Shown here one piece after another: positions 53,617-64,000 of a stretch of DNA of 64,000 nt. The stretch comes from Thermothielavioides terrestris NRRL 8126 (lineage: Eukaryota > Ascomycota > Sordariomycetes > Sordariales > Chaetomiaceae), in NCBI RefSeq assembly GCF_000226115.1, contig NC_016458.1, positions 3,224,001 to 3,288,000 on the forward strand, given 5' to 3'. Made by a program: the position numbers and the translations under genes. Position 1 is the first letter of the stretch. The number at the start of each line of letters is the position of its first letter. The notes under the pieces were generated by a model. It searched no databases. It saw only the letters and a list, made by a program, of their open reading frames with translations, and was not told the origin of the DNA.

Positions 53617-56600
53617 CTAAGTCCCTGTCTCCCAACCCATCTCCATGCCTTCCATTGGCCCCAGCGCCATGATCGAGCGCAACACCCCCTCCGCAACGGG
53701 CGTCATCCCCTGCTGCGCCGACATCGCAGCCCAGGCGTGATGTACCGGAAACTCGCCGGCTCCAGTACCGGCCGGCGTCTCAGCGGTAGACATGGCGAAC
53801 CGTTGATCGGGGGTGAGCCCCGTCGCCGAGACGCCGGTCGGGATCGCAAACGACGACGGGTCCCCGAAGAAGCCGTTCACGTTGCGCTCGACGTCGCTCG
53901 GCGTCGCGCCCGACATGCTGCTGAGGTTCTGGTGGGACGAGACCGGGCTCGCCTCGAACGACTTCCGCCCCGAGCCGCCGGCTAAGTGCCCGCCGCCTCC
54001 TGGCTGCAAGTTCTGACGTTGGGGTTCTGACGCCCCTGTCGTGCTCGAGTTCGGCGTCGGGCGGTTGGAGGTGCCGTCTGGTGACGTGCCCTGCAGCTCG
54101 TTGTTGCTGCCGGCGTCCATGTCGAGCGGAGGACCGTAGGGTGAATATGACGGCGGAATGAGACCATGGCCGTGGGAGTGCTGGTAATGGCCAGCGTGGC
54201 TGCGCTCGCGGGTCGGAAGGCTGGTCGGTTGTTCAGATGGTGAGAAGCCTTGAGCGCCCGGGTTGCGATCGACGTCTGTGATGTCGGGTCCGTTGGCGGG
54301 GTTGCCGTCGTCACCGGGAACTTTCAAGTAATGGCATTGATTGCTGTAGCCCATGACGCCATGGCCCTTTTGCTGGGAAAAGGCCCCCTGACGAGCATGT
54401 GCTGCGATGCCGGGAGGCAGATGCGAAGGGGAACCCGGCTAGTCAGGTCAGCAAGCTGGACGGGGTGCTCCATGGGGGCGGATGGGCATATACGACTCAC
54501 GCTATCGCTGCTGCGGGGGAAAGCACTTCTCAACTTAGGGATGCGCACGCCCAGCGCTTCGAGGTCTACGTCGAGCTGGACCAAAAACGATTCGGTAAGA
54601 GGATTCCGTCTCTTCAGTGCGTTCATGGCCGACAGCAGAAACCGCAGAGAATCGGCGGTCTGGCTGTCGTCTGGCCGGCTCTTTAGATACTGCACGAAGA
54701 CGCGAGCGGACACGTAGAGGCAGAAGGAGATGAAGGGATTCATCTAGAGATGACCGAGTCAGGCTTGTCACTCTGGAGAGCAGTTTGCCGGCCACACTTA
54801 CCGCAGAGAGGTCGAGATGCGAGACCATCCTCATGATGCTCGCAATCTCGTTTGCCGCTGTGATGCACCGGACCTTGCTCTCCGAGCTTACCGAAGCTGG
54901 TAGCCTGTTCTTGTCGGCTTTGAAGATGGCCGCTTGGTGCAGGCAGATGGTGGATGTGTGGATACACATGTTGGTGAACACCACGTTGGTGTTGGTCAGG
55001 CCATTGGGCAACTTCAGTTGGGATGGCAAGCAGAGGGATGTGTTCAAAAGGATGTTATCCATCTGCCGATGTCTTTTCCAAAACTCGCCGTTCAGGTCGT
55101 GGTCCCGGTCGTCGACATCCGGGCGATGCAGGTGCACGAGGTTTCGGCCGAAAAGGCAGGCCATGAGGACAACGCCGCCGAAGGGTGTGAGCTTTCCTGC
55201 GCCTGCAGGGCTCATGGCGTCGGAGAGAGTCGTGGTCTGGTCCGGGCGGCTGAATTCGAAGGCCTCATCGGAGGCAGGGAGATTCGTCAGGATATCCTTT
55301 TCATCGATCGTCATAGGCCAGCCCGTGCCGATGCTGGCAAAGCGGTCCAGACAGAATGCCATCCAGAACGTCCTCCGCCTCTCTTCTCTCTCGGTCCAAT
55401 CTCTAGGGGGCGGGAGACATTGCTTGACGTCTAGTCCTGCTCCGTCGAGACGGTGGAGGCCAATCCTATGAGGTGTGAGTAAGTAAGGGGGAAAAAATAA
55501 CTTCACTGCTAATTCCAGAAAGAAAGAACTTACATCTGGGCTAATCGCACCCCTGAGCCGGTGCTCATCCACGCTCGCGGGAAGTACATCCACTTGAACT
55601 CGTACGAGGCCAGGAGGATGTGAGTCTGAACGTGGGCCGTGGAGATGATGTGCTCTCCGTAGCCCTTGATGTAGTCCAACTCGACATACTTCCTCGCGCG
55701 CGCGTAGAACAAGTCCTTCAGCGTCTGAAACTTATCTGTGACGGAACAGGCCAGCGTCCACATGGCGTAGCGCAGGCAAACAGGTGGCCGCTGGGCCGGA
55801 GCGCTAACGAAGACCGTTAATACGAGTGCCGGGATGAGGTGAGGGTCAGTCAGGTCAGGGTCCGTACAGGTTCATGGCGGCTAGATAACGGTATTTGTGG
55901 ATCATGGGCAGTGAAGGGTGAATTTTCTCGAAATAGATCTGATGCCTGCGCCGGATTATGCGATCAGCCTGCGTCCTGCAACTCCGTTTTCGCATGCGCC
56001 TGTCCCCGCCAGGGCTGACTTACAGCTCATCGATCGTCTCCTGGGGCGGCAAAGGCTCCTCCAAGCCCAGGCCGACCATCTCCCAGGTGAAGCTGTTATC
56101 GACCCCGCCCATGCCCATGCCCATGCCACTGTTGAAGTTGAAGTCTTCGAGCGGCGCGTGGGGAGAGTCGGCATTGAAGCGCCATCGATCCATGTCGCGG
56201 CTGCTCGCGATGCCAATAGACGGGTCTGTGACGTTGAAGTTGGCCGTGGCAGCGGCGCGCTGGTTCAGGGGCTGCTTTGCGTTCGCATCGACGGGCATGG
56301 GCACAGGCAGGCCATTGGCTCCGTCCGAACTTGACGACGAGATCTCCTGGCTTTTCAGCAGCGTCTCGACTTGCTCTGCGGCGGGAGCCAGTTAGCAAGT
56401 TCCCGACGGTGACGGGCACGGGCACGGGCACGGGCACGGGGGCAGCGCACTCAGCCGCTCTTCCAGCGCCTTCACATAGCCCCTCTTGGGCCCGCTCTTC
56501 CTCCTGACCTCGTCGTAGGCGCACGTGTGGCCGAGACGGGAGCAGGTGCTGCAGCTTGGCTTGATGCCGTCGCACTTCAATTTGCGCTTCCTGCAAATCA

Positions 56601-56745
56601 TGCAAGCCAGCCGTTTTGGCTTGGGCACGCTCGAATTGCCTGCCACGGGGGGTTCGGCGGTGACGTGGTCCTCGTCGACGAGCCTATCGGCGCTCGGATC
56701 CGACACCATTATGGTATCGGGCGGTGTCTCGGACGACGTTGACAT
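53617..56745 (-). CDS. Zn2Cys6 transcription factor with fungal-specific regulatory domain
   Basis: Seven exons (56745-56451, 56375-56024, 55945-55868, 55803-55534, 55465-54802, 54743-54501, 54438-53617) give 907 residues. The binuclear zinc cluster is complete: C48-x2-C51-x6-C58-x6-C65-x2-C68-x6-C75 (LACMICRKRKLKCDGIKPSC), with the linker RRKSGPKRGYVKALEERLKQ. The fungal_trans middle region includes HQIYFEKIHPSLPMIHKYRY, PVCLRYAMWTLACSVTDKFQ, IGLHRLDGAGLDVKQCLPPP and REERRRTFWMAFCLDRFASI. The C-terminal 270 residues are disordered (Gly/Ser/Pro/His). All introns are 58-78 nt with GT-AG ends, and all phases agree. Intron 1 contains the hexamer repeat GGGCAC and exon 2 a MGMGMG run. The target genes cannot be read from sequence; a link to the convergent neighbouring MFS gene is possible but not shown. 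Confidence 0.88.
56410..56441. repeat. (GGGCAC)n hexanucleotide repeat in intron 1 of the Zn2Cys6 gene
   Basis: About four units of GGGCAC lie within the first intron. If the intron were retained they would encode a Pro-Cys run and then a stop. Confidence 0.8.
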
Positions 56746-58878
56746 GATGAATTGCGGTGTGCAGCTCCCTATCAAGCAGGCTGCGCGTCGGCCGACTGCA
56801 ACGAGCTCGGGAGTCGGGGGATGTGTGTTCGCTCGGCGGTCGCAGCGGTTGGTTGCGCGTCCTCTGCCTGCAGCAACCAGGCGTGAAATCGGCTCGGCAA
56901 AAAAGTTCGTCGTGCACTGCGCTGTCCTGTCCGATCGACCTAGTTGTCCCTCTCGCAAAGCTGGAACATCCTCGAGATGCCGCTAGGAACGAAAGGGACC
57001 CGAGTTCTTCAGCCCGTCAGAGTAAGACCGCGCGTTGGCTACGCCAATTAGCGATACACCAACCCGCGCGCTCTCTTGGTTACCCCGTGGTAGCGGGTCC
57101 TGGGCGCAAATGGTGCGATGTTCCGCTGCAGGTTGTACGCAACAGCAGCCGTGTTCCGATGAGACGGGCGTGCAGGTTGGTCGCAGAGGTTGGGGAGGGC
57201 TTCGCGGTATAACAGCATGAATTGCTTGGGGCTGCCCTACGAGGCTTTGAGACAGGCAGGGCGAAGTGGGTGGGGGTGATTAATGACCTCAGTGGAGGAG
57301 GGCGTCCGCGTCTTGGGCCACTGTAGTGCTTGAAAAGTCCCCGAGACAAACTGGGCAGTGAGTGGCTCGGGGGATGGAGAACTGGGCGCCCCTGCGTACT
57401 GTGTATGTACCGAATCAACTACACTTACCGCTATCGGGATGTTGAGCAGGGGTTAACGTTAACTCGGTTTCCTCTGTGCACGAAATACTACTCCCTGAGG
57501 TAACTGCGGTAGTGTAAACGTTCTGTTCGGAGGAGGGCGTGGTGCTCATTGTGAACTTCCATGGCCTCGAGCACTTCAGGGTCCCTCTTCTAGCAATACC
57601 TGGTACCTTACCTAGGTAAGTCAGGCAGCGAAGTGCGCCATTCGAGCATTGGGATGATAAGTCAAGGCATGTCCTACCAGAAAGCCAAACGCTTCGAAAA
57701 GCGCGTCAACCGCAGCGGTGAACGAACCTGGGATCTCTGACTTTCTCTGATTTGATGTGGGGTCCAGCCAGGCTACCAAAGAGACACGCACGTCCGCTGC
57801 TATCCGTTTGGGTTGCAGCAGGGGAGGTACGGTGAAGTTACACGACTCCGTACACGCTCCAACACGCAGGTTGTGTAATGTATGTCTTGCTGCTGTACCT
57901 GGTCCGATTCCAACTGCACGGCAATTGGTTCAGATTCGATGCTAGCGTGCATTATTAATAGCACAGCCCACCCCGGTTCCACCCCTTTCCACGCATGTTA
58001 CATACAAAGTAGATTGGATGGACGATCGACGGGGCTGCGGTCCGAAAGTGGTGAAGTCGGTTACATATACGAAATACGGTAAGGTAAGCCCTTGAACCTC
58101 AAAGCTGAATATCTCGCTGTGAATCCGGGATTGGGATGGAGTGAGCGAGGTTGTCAGGAGGAGTTGACAAAATCTGAGTTTCATGTCTCTTCTGTTCTCT
58201 TCTCGTCTTCTCTAAACCTTTTCCCAAATACATTCTGAGATCTACCGTCTCTGAATGCAGCGACCAGCTCTCTCGTTTCTTACGCCGTCGCGCCCACCGT
58301 GACCCTTGCTCCACCACACTCAAGCGGAGAAGCTTAAGTACCAACCCGCCGTCGACGCCTCTCACTTGACCAGACAAGCTCTGAGATTGTGTACCCTACA
58401 CTACATGTCCATACATAGTGTACTGCGTATTCCCACGTGGCTTAATGCGGGAAGAGCCGCGTAGCCACATCTTTTGACCCATCTTTGGCGGCTTCCGTGC
58501 AGCTTCGTTGGCAGCGATGTGCATGGCGCGGAGTGAAGTTGCCCCGTGCTGATAGCTATCGCCAGGGCCACGCCGCGCCAAAGCTCAGTGGGCGACGTTG
58601 TATCCCCTGTCGTCTGGACAAGTGGTGTTCACGGCTGGTCAGATGTTGCAAGCAACCAAGTTTGCCTGTGGTGTGACGGTCGGTCTCTTCTCCGGGAGGC
58701 CTCTTAACCCGCCGTGTGAACAACGAACACGAGTTCATAATGGATGGCAGATTGCCAGCCCAAACATCCCCCATATCGGCCTTGTGCTGAGTAGCTGCGC
58801 CTTTGCGCTACACATGCGAACTTGTATTCCTTCGACGGCGAGCTGACACTTACGGGCCTCTGGGATGTGGCAGCTAGC
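56746..58878. other. Intergenic region between the Zn2Cys6 and THOC3 genes
   Basis: 2.1 kb holding the promoter of the Zn2Cys6 gene and the 3' flank of THOC3. GTAGTGTAAACG lies near 57508, CCTAGGTAAG near 57609 and an inverted ACACTACAT near 58397. No ORF with a domain and no tRNA-like structure was found. Confidence 0.5.
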
Positions 58879-60223
58879 TCACTTCCTGTCTGCATCGACG
58901 ATGCGGAGCACGCCTAGATCGCTGTAAGCGAGACAGTATCTGGTGGGAGCCCATGCGACCGCCTCGCAGGGCCCGGCTGTCTTAAACGTGTGAACATGCT
59001 CGCCAGTTTCGGTATGGGTTACCTCCAAGCCGGAGCCTAATAATAATCAGGGAAGTGAGCACTTTGCGCTTGTTGCAGGTCCCGGACCGAGGTCGCCTTA
59101 CCTTCCTCGCAAGCCCCCACCAGATAGCTTCCGTCAAAGGTGAAACCTAAAATTAGATCAGCATTAAGCTTATTGCTCCAGCACGGGACAGCGCCGCACT
59201 TATGCTCTTCACTGGCCCAACCATGCGGGAGACGGTTCGCTGGCAGATCCAGTCCTTGGTGTCGAACAGGGCGATGATCGAATCGGCACCTCCGGTGGCG
59301 AGGTACCTCCCCGTGGGCGAGAGCTCCACCGTCAGGCAAGACGCGGTATGCCCTTTGAGCATGAACTCGGTGGACTCGCCCGGCTTAACCGCGTGATTGA
59401 CGTGAAGGACCGGTTCCAGCTCGGGATACGACAGAATCCGTATCTTGCCCTCGCTGGTCGGGAGGAAGATTTTGTCTCCGCTCCAGCAGAAGGCCATCTG
59501 GTTGGCGTCAACCGAGAGCTGGTGGGACGACATCACTGAAGACTTAGTCGGCGATATTTGGAAGAGCTCGCCACGCTTCGAAGCCAGCCAGGTCAGCGCG
59601 GCTTCCAGGCCCAGGGCTGGGACGGCTCAAACACAACTCACCCTATTTCCCACGAGCAGGGAGGAGCCGTCAGGGGCCCATGCAAGGGTGTGAGCGCTGC
59701 CGAGGCCCTTTACCTCGTTTACACAGGCTTTTGTCCTCACGTCCCAGAGCTTGGCGACGCCGTCATTGCTGATGCTGCACAGCTCCGCATCCTTGACCGG
59801 ATTGAATGCTATCTTTTCGATTCCCGCCGCATGACCCTTGAGTTCCGTCGAAAAGCGGACGTTGGGTTTCTCGGGATTCCCTATGGAAGGACATGAGTGA
59901 AGGGGCCCCTAAGCAGTGAGACAGACACAGCGGCGCAGGCCGGACGGACTTACAAACACGGAGCGTCTTGTCGGAAGCCCCCGTCGCGACAAGGCTACCC
60001 AGTGGATTCCACGCGATAGAGCGCAGACTACTCAAGCCCAAGCGTTTGTCAGCACGGACGACGCTGTCTCCCACGGCGAGGCTGCACAGTCGCACCTGTG
60101 GTGAGATGCTACCCCGCGACCAGTCGTTGACTCGTTGTACGGCTGGGCCTTGAGAGGTGCAAAGTAGACAGAGAATTTCTCCTTGGGAATGCGACTATAT
60201 CTGGGCCGCATTGACGGCGCCAT
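58879..60223 (-). CDS. TEX1: THO complex subunit 3 (Tex1), WD40 protein
   Basis: Six exons (60223-60096, 60027-59954, 59880-59642, 59575-59200, 59146-59102, 59036-58879) give 339 residues. THOC3/Tex1 is the WD40 subunit of THO/TREX, which couples transcription elongation to mRNP export in the nucleus. The N-terminus (RPRYSRIPKEKFSVYFAPLK) precedes a run of WD repeats: SLRSIAWNPLGSLVATGASD with KTLRVWNPEKPN, ELKGHAAGIEKIAFNP, LCSISNDGVAKLWDVRT, HTLAWAPDGSSLLVGNR, MAFCWSGDKIFLPTSEGKIR, MLKGHTASCLTVELSPTGRY with LATGGADSIIALFDTKDW, and SISFTFDGSYLVGACEEG. The last exon ends VAWAPTRYCLAYSDLGVLRI. Five introns of 53-73 nt all keep the frame. The exon 4 acceptor (TCGAAG) is the least certain; a shift there would change only a few residues. 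It is divergent from RIC1. Confidence 0.92.
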
Positions 60224-60989
60224 CGTGACGGAGCAGGTAAAGACGCGCAGCCAAATCTGGATTAACACGGGGTGACTCGACAGGTCAAACAAGCGGCGTG
60301 TGCAGCGCCGGCCCAAAGACAGCCGCAAGGAGAGCTTGCTTGGTCGATCAGAACAGCAGCAAGCTACCTGCGTGAAGAGACCGGGCGCGAATCCGGCTGG
60401 GATAGAATGCTCAACTCAGGATCCTGCCTGGCAACTAAGCTAGGTAGGTAGCCAAAGATCGAGAAAAACGTCTTCCGAGCAAGATGAGCAAGTTGATTCA
60501 GGATGCCCGGGAGCTGTTCAAGGCAGGGATGTTCTTAAGGGGGAAGCTGCTTCCAGGTTGATAACTTCACGCACACTGTAAGAACCAGTCCAGTGACGGC
60601 ATCTGCCGCCACTCCGAAACGAATACGGAATGCTGTGTAACAATTGCGTATTGTACGCGGTAATGTACCTAACGATACTAACGATACCAGCTAGGATGCT
60701 TGTGGAGTCTCCGATTACACAGTACACAGTAGTAGATCCACGTAACTAACACGGACCCGACCCGAATCCGCCAACCTTCATTGTGTTCAGTCCCACACCC
60801 GACATCGCGCCCTGCGTCGTCAGTGTTCGATGTGGATGCAAACGACGATCGCATAGAGAGAGCGCTTCGGAGATCGCTTTGTCGAACATGAATTGACGCA
60901 CAAAACTGAAGAATCCCAGCTGGCCGAATGCGCGCATGAGGTCGCCGTGTGCGTGCTAGGCACCGGCTGCAGAGGAGCCTGGAGGAGCC
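60224..60989. promoter_or_regulatory. Divergent intergenic promoter region, THOC3 / RIC1
   Basis: 766 bp between the start codons of THOC3 (-) and RIC1 (+). It carries a GCTAGGTAGGTAG motif near 60438. No other gene is supported. Confidence 0.6.
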
Positions 60990-63900
60990 ATGTACTGGCC
61001 GCTTGGGACTCCGCGAATCTATGCGACGAGCAACTCCTGCCAGCCGGCCGCCCTCCGCATAGTCTCCCACGATGGCCTTTCAGCCGCCGGCGCCGCTGCC
61101 GGCGGCCGCTCTGAGCACCGACCCGACAGGACTTCGCTGCTGTCTCCGAGCTCCGCTGCCGTTCAAGATGGACCGGCCGCGCTCTCGACCACTCCTGTCA
61201 CCCCGGTGACACCAGCAACCCCCCTGACACCCGGCATCAAACCCGTCGAGCATGATTGCCCCGACGAGACCGCCCCCGGAAATCCGCCGGAACCGGTGCC
61301 GCCAAGCATTCCCTTGCACGAGCCCATCCTTGCCCTTCGTGTGGCGCGCGCTGGCCACATCTTTGCCGTCATCACAGCAACATCCATGACAGTCTGGCAG
61401 ACAAAGGTGCGACGGCTTCGTGCTTCTCTGGCTTTGCCGTGTTGCCTATTAGTCTGATTCTGTTTCCAGCCAACCGTCGTCCTCGCTGTCGTCGTCCGCT
61501 CCAAACCGTCCCTCGAGACCTATGGCACCAATACCAACTTGCTACTCCGGCCAGACTCGGCCATCTTTGTCGTTCATACAAGCCTGGGATACCTGCTAAC
61601 ATACTCGCTTGCCACCGATCCCGAAGCACGGGTCTACCGGCCGCATTTTGCCAACCATACCAACATTCAGCGGAGACGCCAGAACCATGTCGGAGAACCC
61701 GGCCACGCCGCCCCGGACCAGATATTCTGGGGTCCGGGCGAAGGACCGGGGGTGAAAGATGTCAGTGTTCGCTTCCGAATGGTGATCAAGGTTGACGCAG
61801 GCATCGAAAGCGCCTTAGCGCTCGACGACGAGCTGGTGGTGGCGACGCAGAAGCCCGCTGCTGTCCAGTGCATCCGCTGGGCGCCTGACAGCTCGGGGAA
61901 CCAGACACGCACCGAGCTGCTGAGTCGAATGACGTGGCTGGCGAAGAAGGTCACCATCAAGGAGATGACCCACGACAGAGCTATGAACCTGTCAACGTGG
62001 ATTACGAGCGATGGCATGGCCTACGCCGTGCAGCGACTGACCGCTGGCCACCAAGACGGCGCTTCAAACGAGCCGGCCGACCCCAAGAGGCTGTTCAGAG
62101 GCTATTGCTTCCACACGCCTCGGGACGAAGCCGAACATGCTGTCCGCTGTGTAGTCAACGCACGGTTTTCCCTGATCGCCGTTGGGTGCGCTGATGGCCA
62201 TGTCCGTGTTTACTCGGCGCGGGATTATTCGGGCAACATCCCTCCGTCCCACGTTCACAGCGTGCCTGCATCTGCCGCCGCGTGCGGGAAGCTCACCACG
62301 CTCAGCTACTCGCCCGATGGCTACTGCCTCTTCGCCGGCTTTGAGAAGGGGTGGGCGACCTGGAGTGTTTACGGGAAGCCGTTATGCAGCACTTTCCATG
62401 CCGACCATGCCATTTCCTCAGTGAACGGGGAAGAATGGCTCACGGGCGTGCTGGAGGCTTCCTGGGTGGGCGGAGCCTGTGACCTCCTGTTGGCCGGCAG
62501 AGAGCACCAGGCGGTCTGGCTTCTGGAGATGGCGCGGAGCGCGGTAACTGGGTGCTACAACCCGGCCAATCTGTTCCGCACTGTGCTCCAGAGCACCTCG
62601 AGCGTCATGATATACAGAGGTTATGACCTACCGGACCTCACTTCCATTTCGGCCGAACCGTCGCTTTGGCACACGAGCAGAATTCCCGCCGTCTATCTCT
62701 GGAATCAGTGGCCCATCCGGTGTACAGCCATCTCGGCGGACGGGAGATACGTCGCCGTGGCGGGCAAGAGAGGTTTGGCGCATTACAGCGTCAACAGCGG
62801 TCGCTGGAAGACATTCGCCAACGAAGCCGCAGAAAACGAGTTCCAGGTTAGAGGCGGCATGTGTTGGTACCAGAATGTTTTGGTTGCGGCCGTGGAAGGC
62901 AACAACAGGTCGTTTGAGCTGCGGTTATACCCCCGCGAGGCCGCCCTCGACAGCGGCACCGCGGCTTACACGCAACAGATGGCGGCGCCTGTGGTGCTGA
63001 TCACGTCGACCGGCGAAGATTCGTTACTCGTCTACACCTACGACAATCTCCTGTACCATTTCGTGTTCGCTTCCACATCCGGCGCCGTCAGGCTCATCGA
63101 GGTGGGCCACATAGCCTTCCACGGCATCGTGCGATCGCCTGCCAGGGTGAGAGGCCTGAGTTGGATCCTACCAGACCACCAGCTTCTGGAGGGGGATCCT
63201 TCTCAAGATGTAGCTCATGCGTCCGTCCTCTTCCTTGTGGACGGAAAGCTCGTTCTCCTGCGGCCCTCGGTGAGCGAGGGCAATCTGAAGTACGACATGC
63301 GCGTCATCGCCCACAACGTCGAGTACTATCTCAACATGAGGGATCGGCCGCAGACGCTCGAATCTGCAACGCAACGGCTTACCCCGTCGACCAATGGCGT
63401 GCGAGGCGGGGCCCTGGAAGACTCGCTGTGGGTATTCGATGGCAGTGAGCTGAAAACCTGGCCAGACGTGGAGCCGGTCATGACGGCGATATCGGGGGGG
63501 TTCTCAAGAGATCTGCCCGCCACCGTCCCCGTGTCCGTTGACTTCTATCCCTTGTCAGTCATTCTTCCAAAGGCCATCGTACTCGGCGTGGAGCCGGATC
63601 TCATCCAGCGTCGCGATATCAGTTTCTCTTTCTTCCGCTTCTCCATCAGGGTAAGCAGTCTTTACTCGGCCGAATGGCACGTCCCATGTGTGTACAAAAA
63701 AGATGAAGAGAGAAGGGGTACTGACTTGATGTGGCAGACCCACCTGTTCCTACCCGATATATTGAGTTTCTACCTGAACGGGAACAAAACCACCGAAGCC
63801 TTGCGATTGGCGCAGCAGTACGAGCAGCTGGAATACTTCGCTCATGCTCTCGAGATTCTCCTGCACCGCGTACTGGATGAGGAAGTAGACGCGGATCCCA

Positions 63901-64000
63901 CCCCAGCGCCCGAGCACGCCATTCTTCCGCGGGTGCTTTCGCTGCTCTCGTCGTTCAAACAATATCTCGACATCGTGGTGCAGTGCACGCGCAAGACGGA
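60990..64000 (+). CDS. RIC1: RIC1, Rab6/Ypt6 guanine nucleotide exchange factor subunit (cut by window edge)
   Basis: Partial gene, 5' end complete. Exons 60990-61406, 61470-63650 and 63738 to beyond 64000 give 953 codons so far. Ric1 with Rgp1 activates Ypt6/Rab6 at the Golgi for retrograde endosome-to-Golgi transport. It starts MYWPLGTPRIYATSNSCQPA, typical of the family. A Pro/Thr-rich insert (TTPVTPVTPATPLTPGIKP) precedes HEPILALRVARAGHIFAVIT, then ATSMTVWQTK joined to PTVVLAVVVRSKPSLETYG by intron 1. A WD40-like propeller follows (CIRWAPDSSG, AVGCADGHVRVYSARD, LSYSPDGYCLFAGFEKGWAT). The RIC1 domain begins near VSVDFYPLSVILPKAIVLGV with IQRRDISFSFFRFSIR, then THLFLPDILSFYLNGNKTTE and EYFAHALEILLHRVLDEE. 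Intron 2 (63651-63737, 87 nt) is stop-free and a multiple of three. The frame is still open at the window end. Confidence 0.93.

Noticed and set aside
53617..56745. Naming the Zn2Cys6 gene after a known regulator (for example XYR1/XlnR)
   Set aside because: The zinc-cluster sequence does not match the ones I can recall with confidence, so only the family is reported.
50269..56745. A nutrient-uptake cluster of transporter plus Zn2Cys6 regulator
   Set aside because: The two genes are convergent neighbours with no shared pathway gene; adjacency alone is not evidence.

Overview
The window reads as one 64-kb stretch of a filamentous ascomycete nuclear chromosome. The coding sequence is GC-rich, introns are mostly short (53-111 nt, with a few of about 230-300 nt), and the genes are single housekeeping or regulatory genes separated by long non-coding intervals rather than operons. 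The gene complement (flbC-type zinc finger, NPR3, fungal LARP1, SFT2, RIC1, Zn2Cys6 regulator) and the many AGGTAGGT/GGTACC-type intergenic motifs suggest a Sordariomycete, probably Sordariales. That placement is inference from sequence character, not a database result. Exon boundaries were worked out by hand from GT/GC-AG signals, reading-frame continuity and recognised protein families.

Layout. 0.2-1.7 kb (+): mitochondrial glycine-cleavage T protein. 2.4-3.7 kb (-): ethanolamine/choline kinase, divergent from NPR3 (4.6-7.6 kb, +), a GATOR1/SEACIT subunit. 8.3-9.9 kb (-): bHLH factor with a long loop, with 4.5 kb of non-coding DNA upstream. 14.4-15.6 kb (+): SFT2 Golgi protein in four exons. 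19.0-22.2 kb (+): LARP1-family protein with La motif and DM15 repeat. 25.2-27.4 kb (+): Arg/Ser/Asp-rich protein with glycine-zipper-like segments. 29.0-31.2 kb (-) and 31.8-33.7 kb (+): the splicing factors CLF1 and PRP31, head to head. 37.1-37.8 kb (+): small Ino4-like bHLH. 38.5-39.0 kb: a 471-bp transposon-like insertion. 40.7-41.6 kb (+): flbC-type C2H2 factor. 42.7-44.1 kb (-): acetate kinase with a polyserine insert. 44.9-46.4 kb (-): unrecognised four-exon gene. 47.9-48.6 kb (+): two-HTH protein resembling a transposase DNA-binding module. 50.3-52.7 kb (+): MFS transporter in seven exons. 53.6-56.7 kb (-): Zn2Cys6 regulator in seven exons. 58.9-60.2 kb (-): THO subunit 3 (Tex1), divergent from RIC1 (61.0 kb to the window edge, cut).

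Functional links. CLF1 and PRP31 are both spliceosome components and share a 571-bp intergenic promoter region. THOC3 acts in co-transcriptional mRNA export. NPR3 and LARP1 both sit in TORC1 signalling in other eukaryotes, and SFT2 and RIC1 both act at the Golgi. These links are most simply chance neighbours among housekeeping genes. I found no biosynthetic cluster, no CRISPR, no convincing tRNA or rRNA and no viral sequence.

The most notable non-gene signal is the insertion at 38,490-38,960: perfect 47-bp terminal inverted repeats, a perfect 9-bp target duplication and no transposase, placed exactly at the junction of a pre-existing imperfect tandem repeat. I did not find a convincing wholly new system. 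The unusual leads are this element, the two-HTH protein, the unrecognised 424-aa gene, the long Cys-bearing loop in the transporter, and several introns whose retention would keep the reading frame open.
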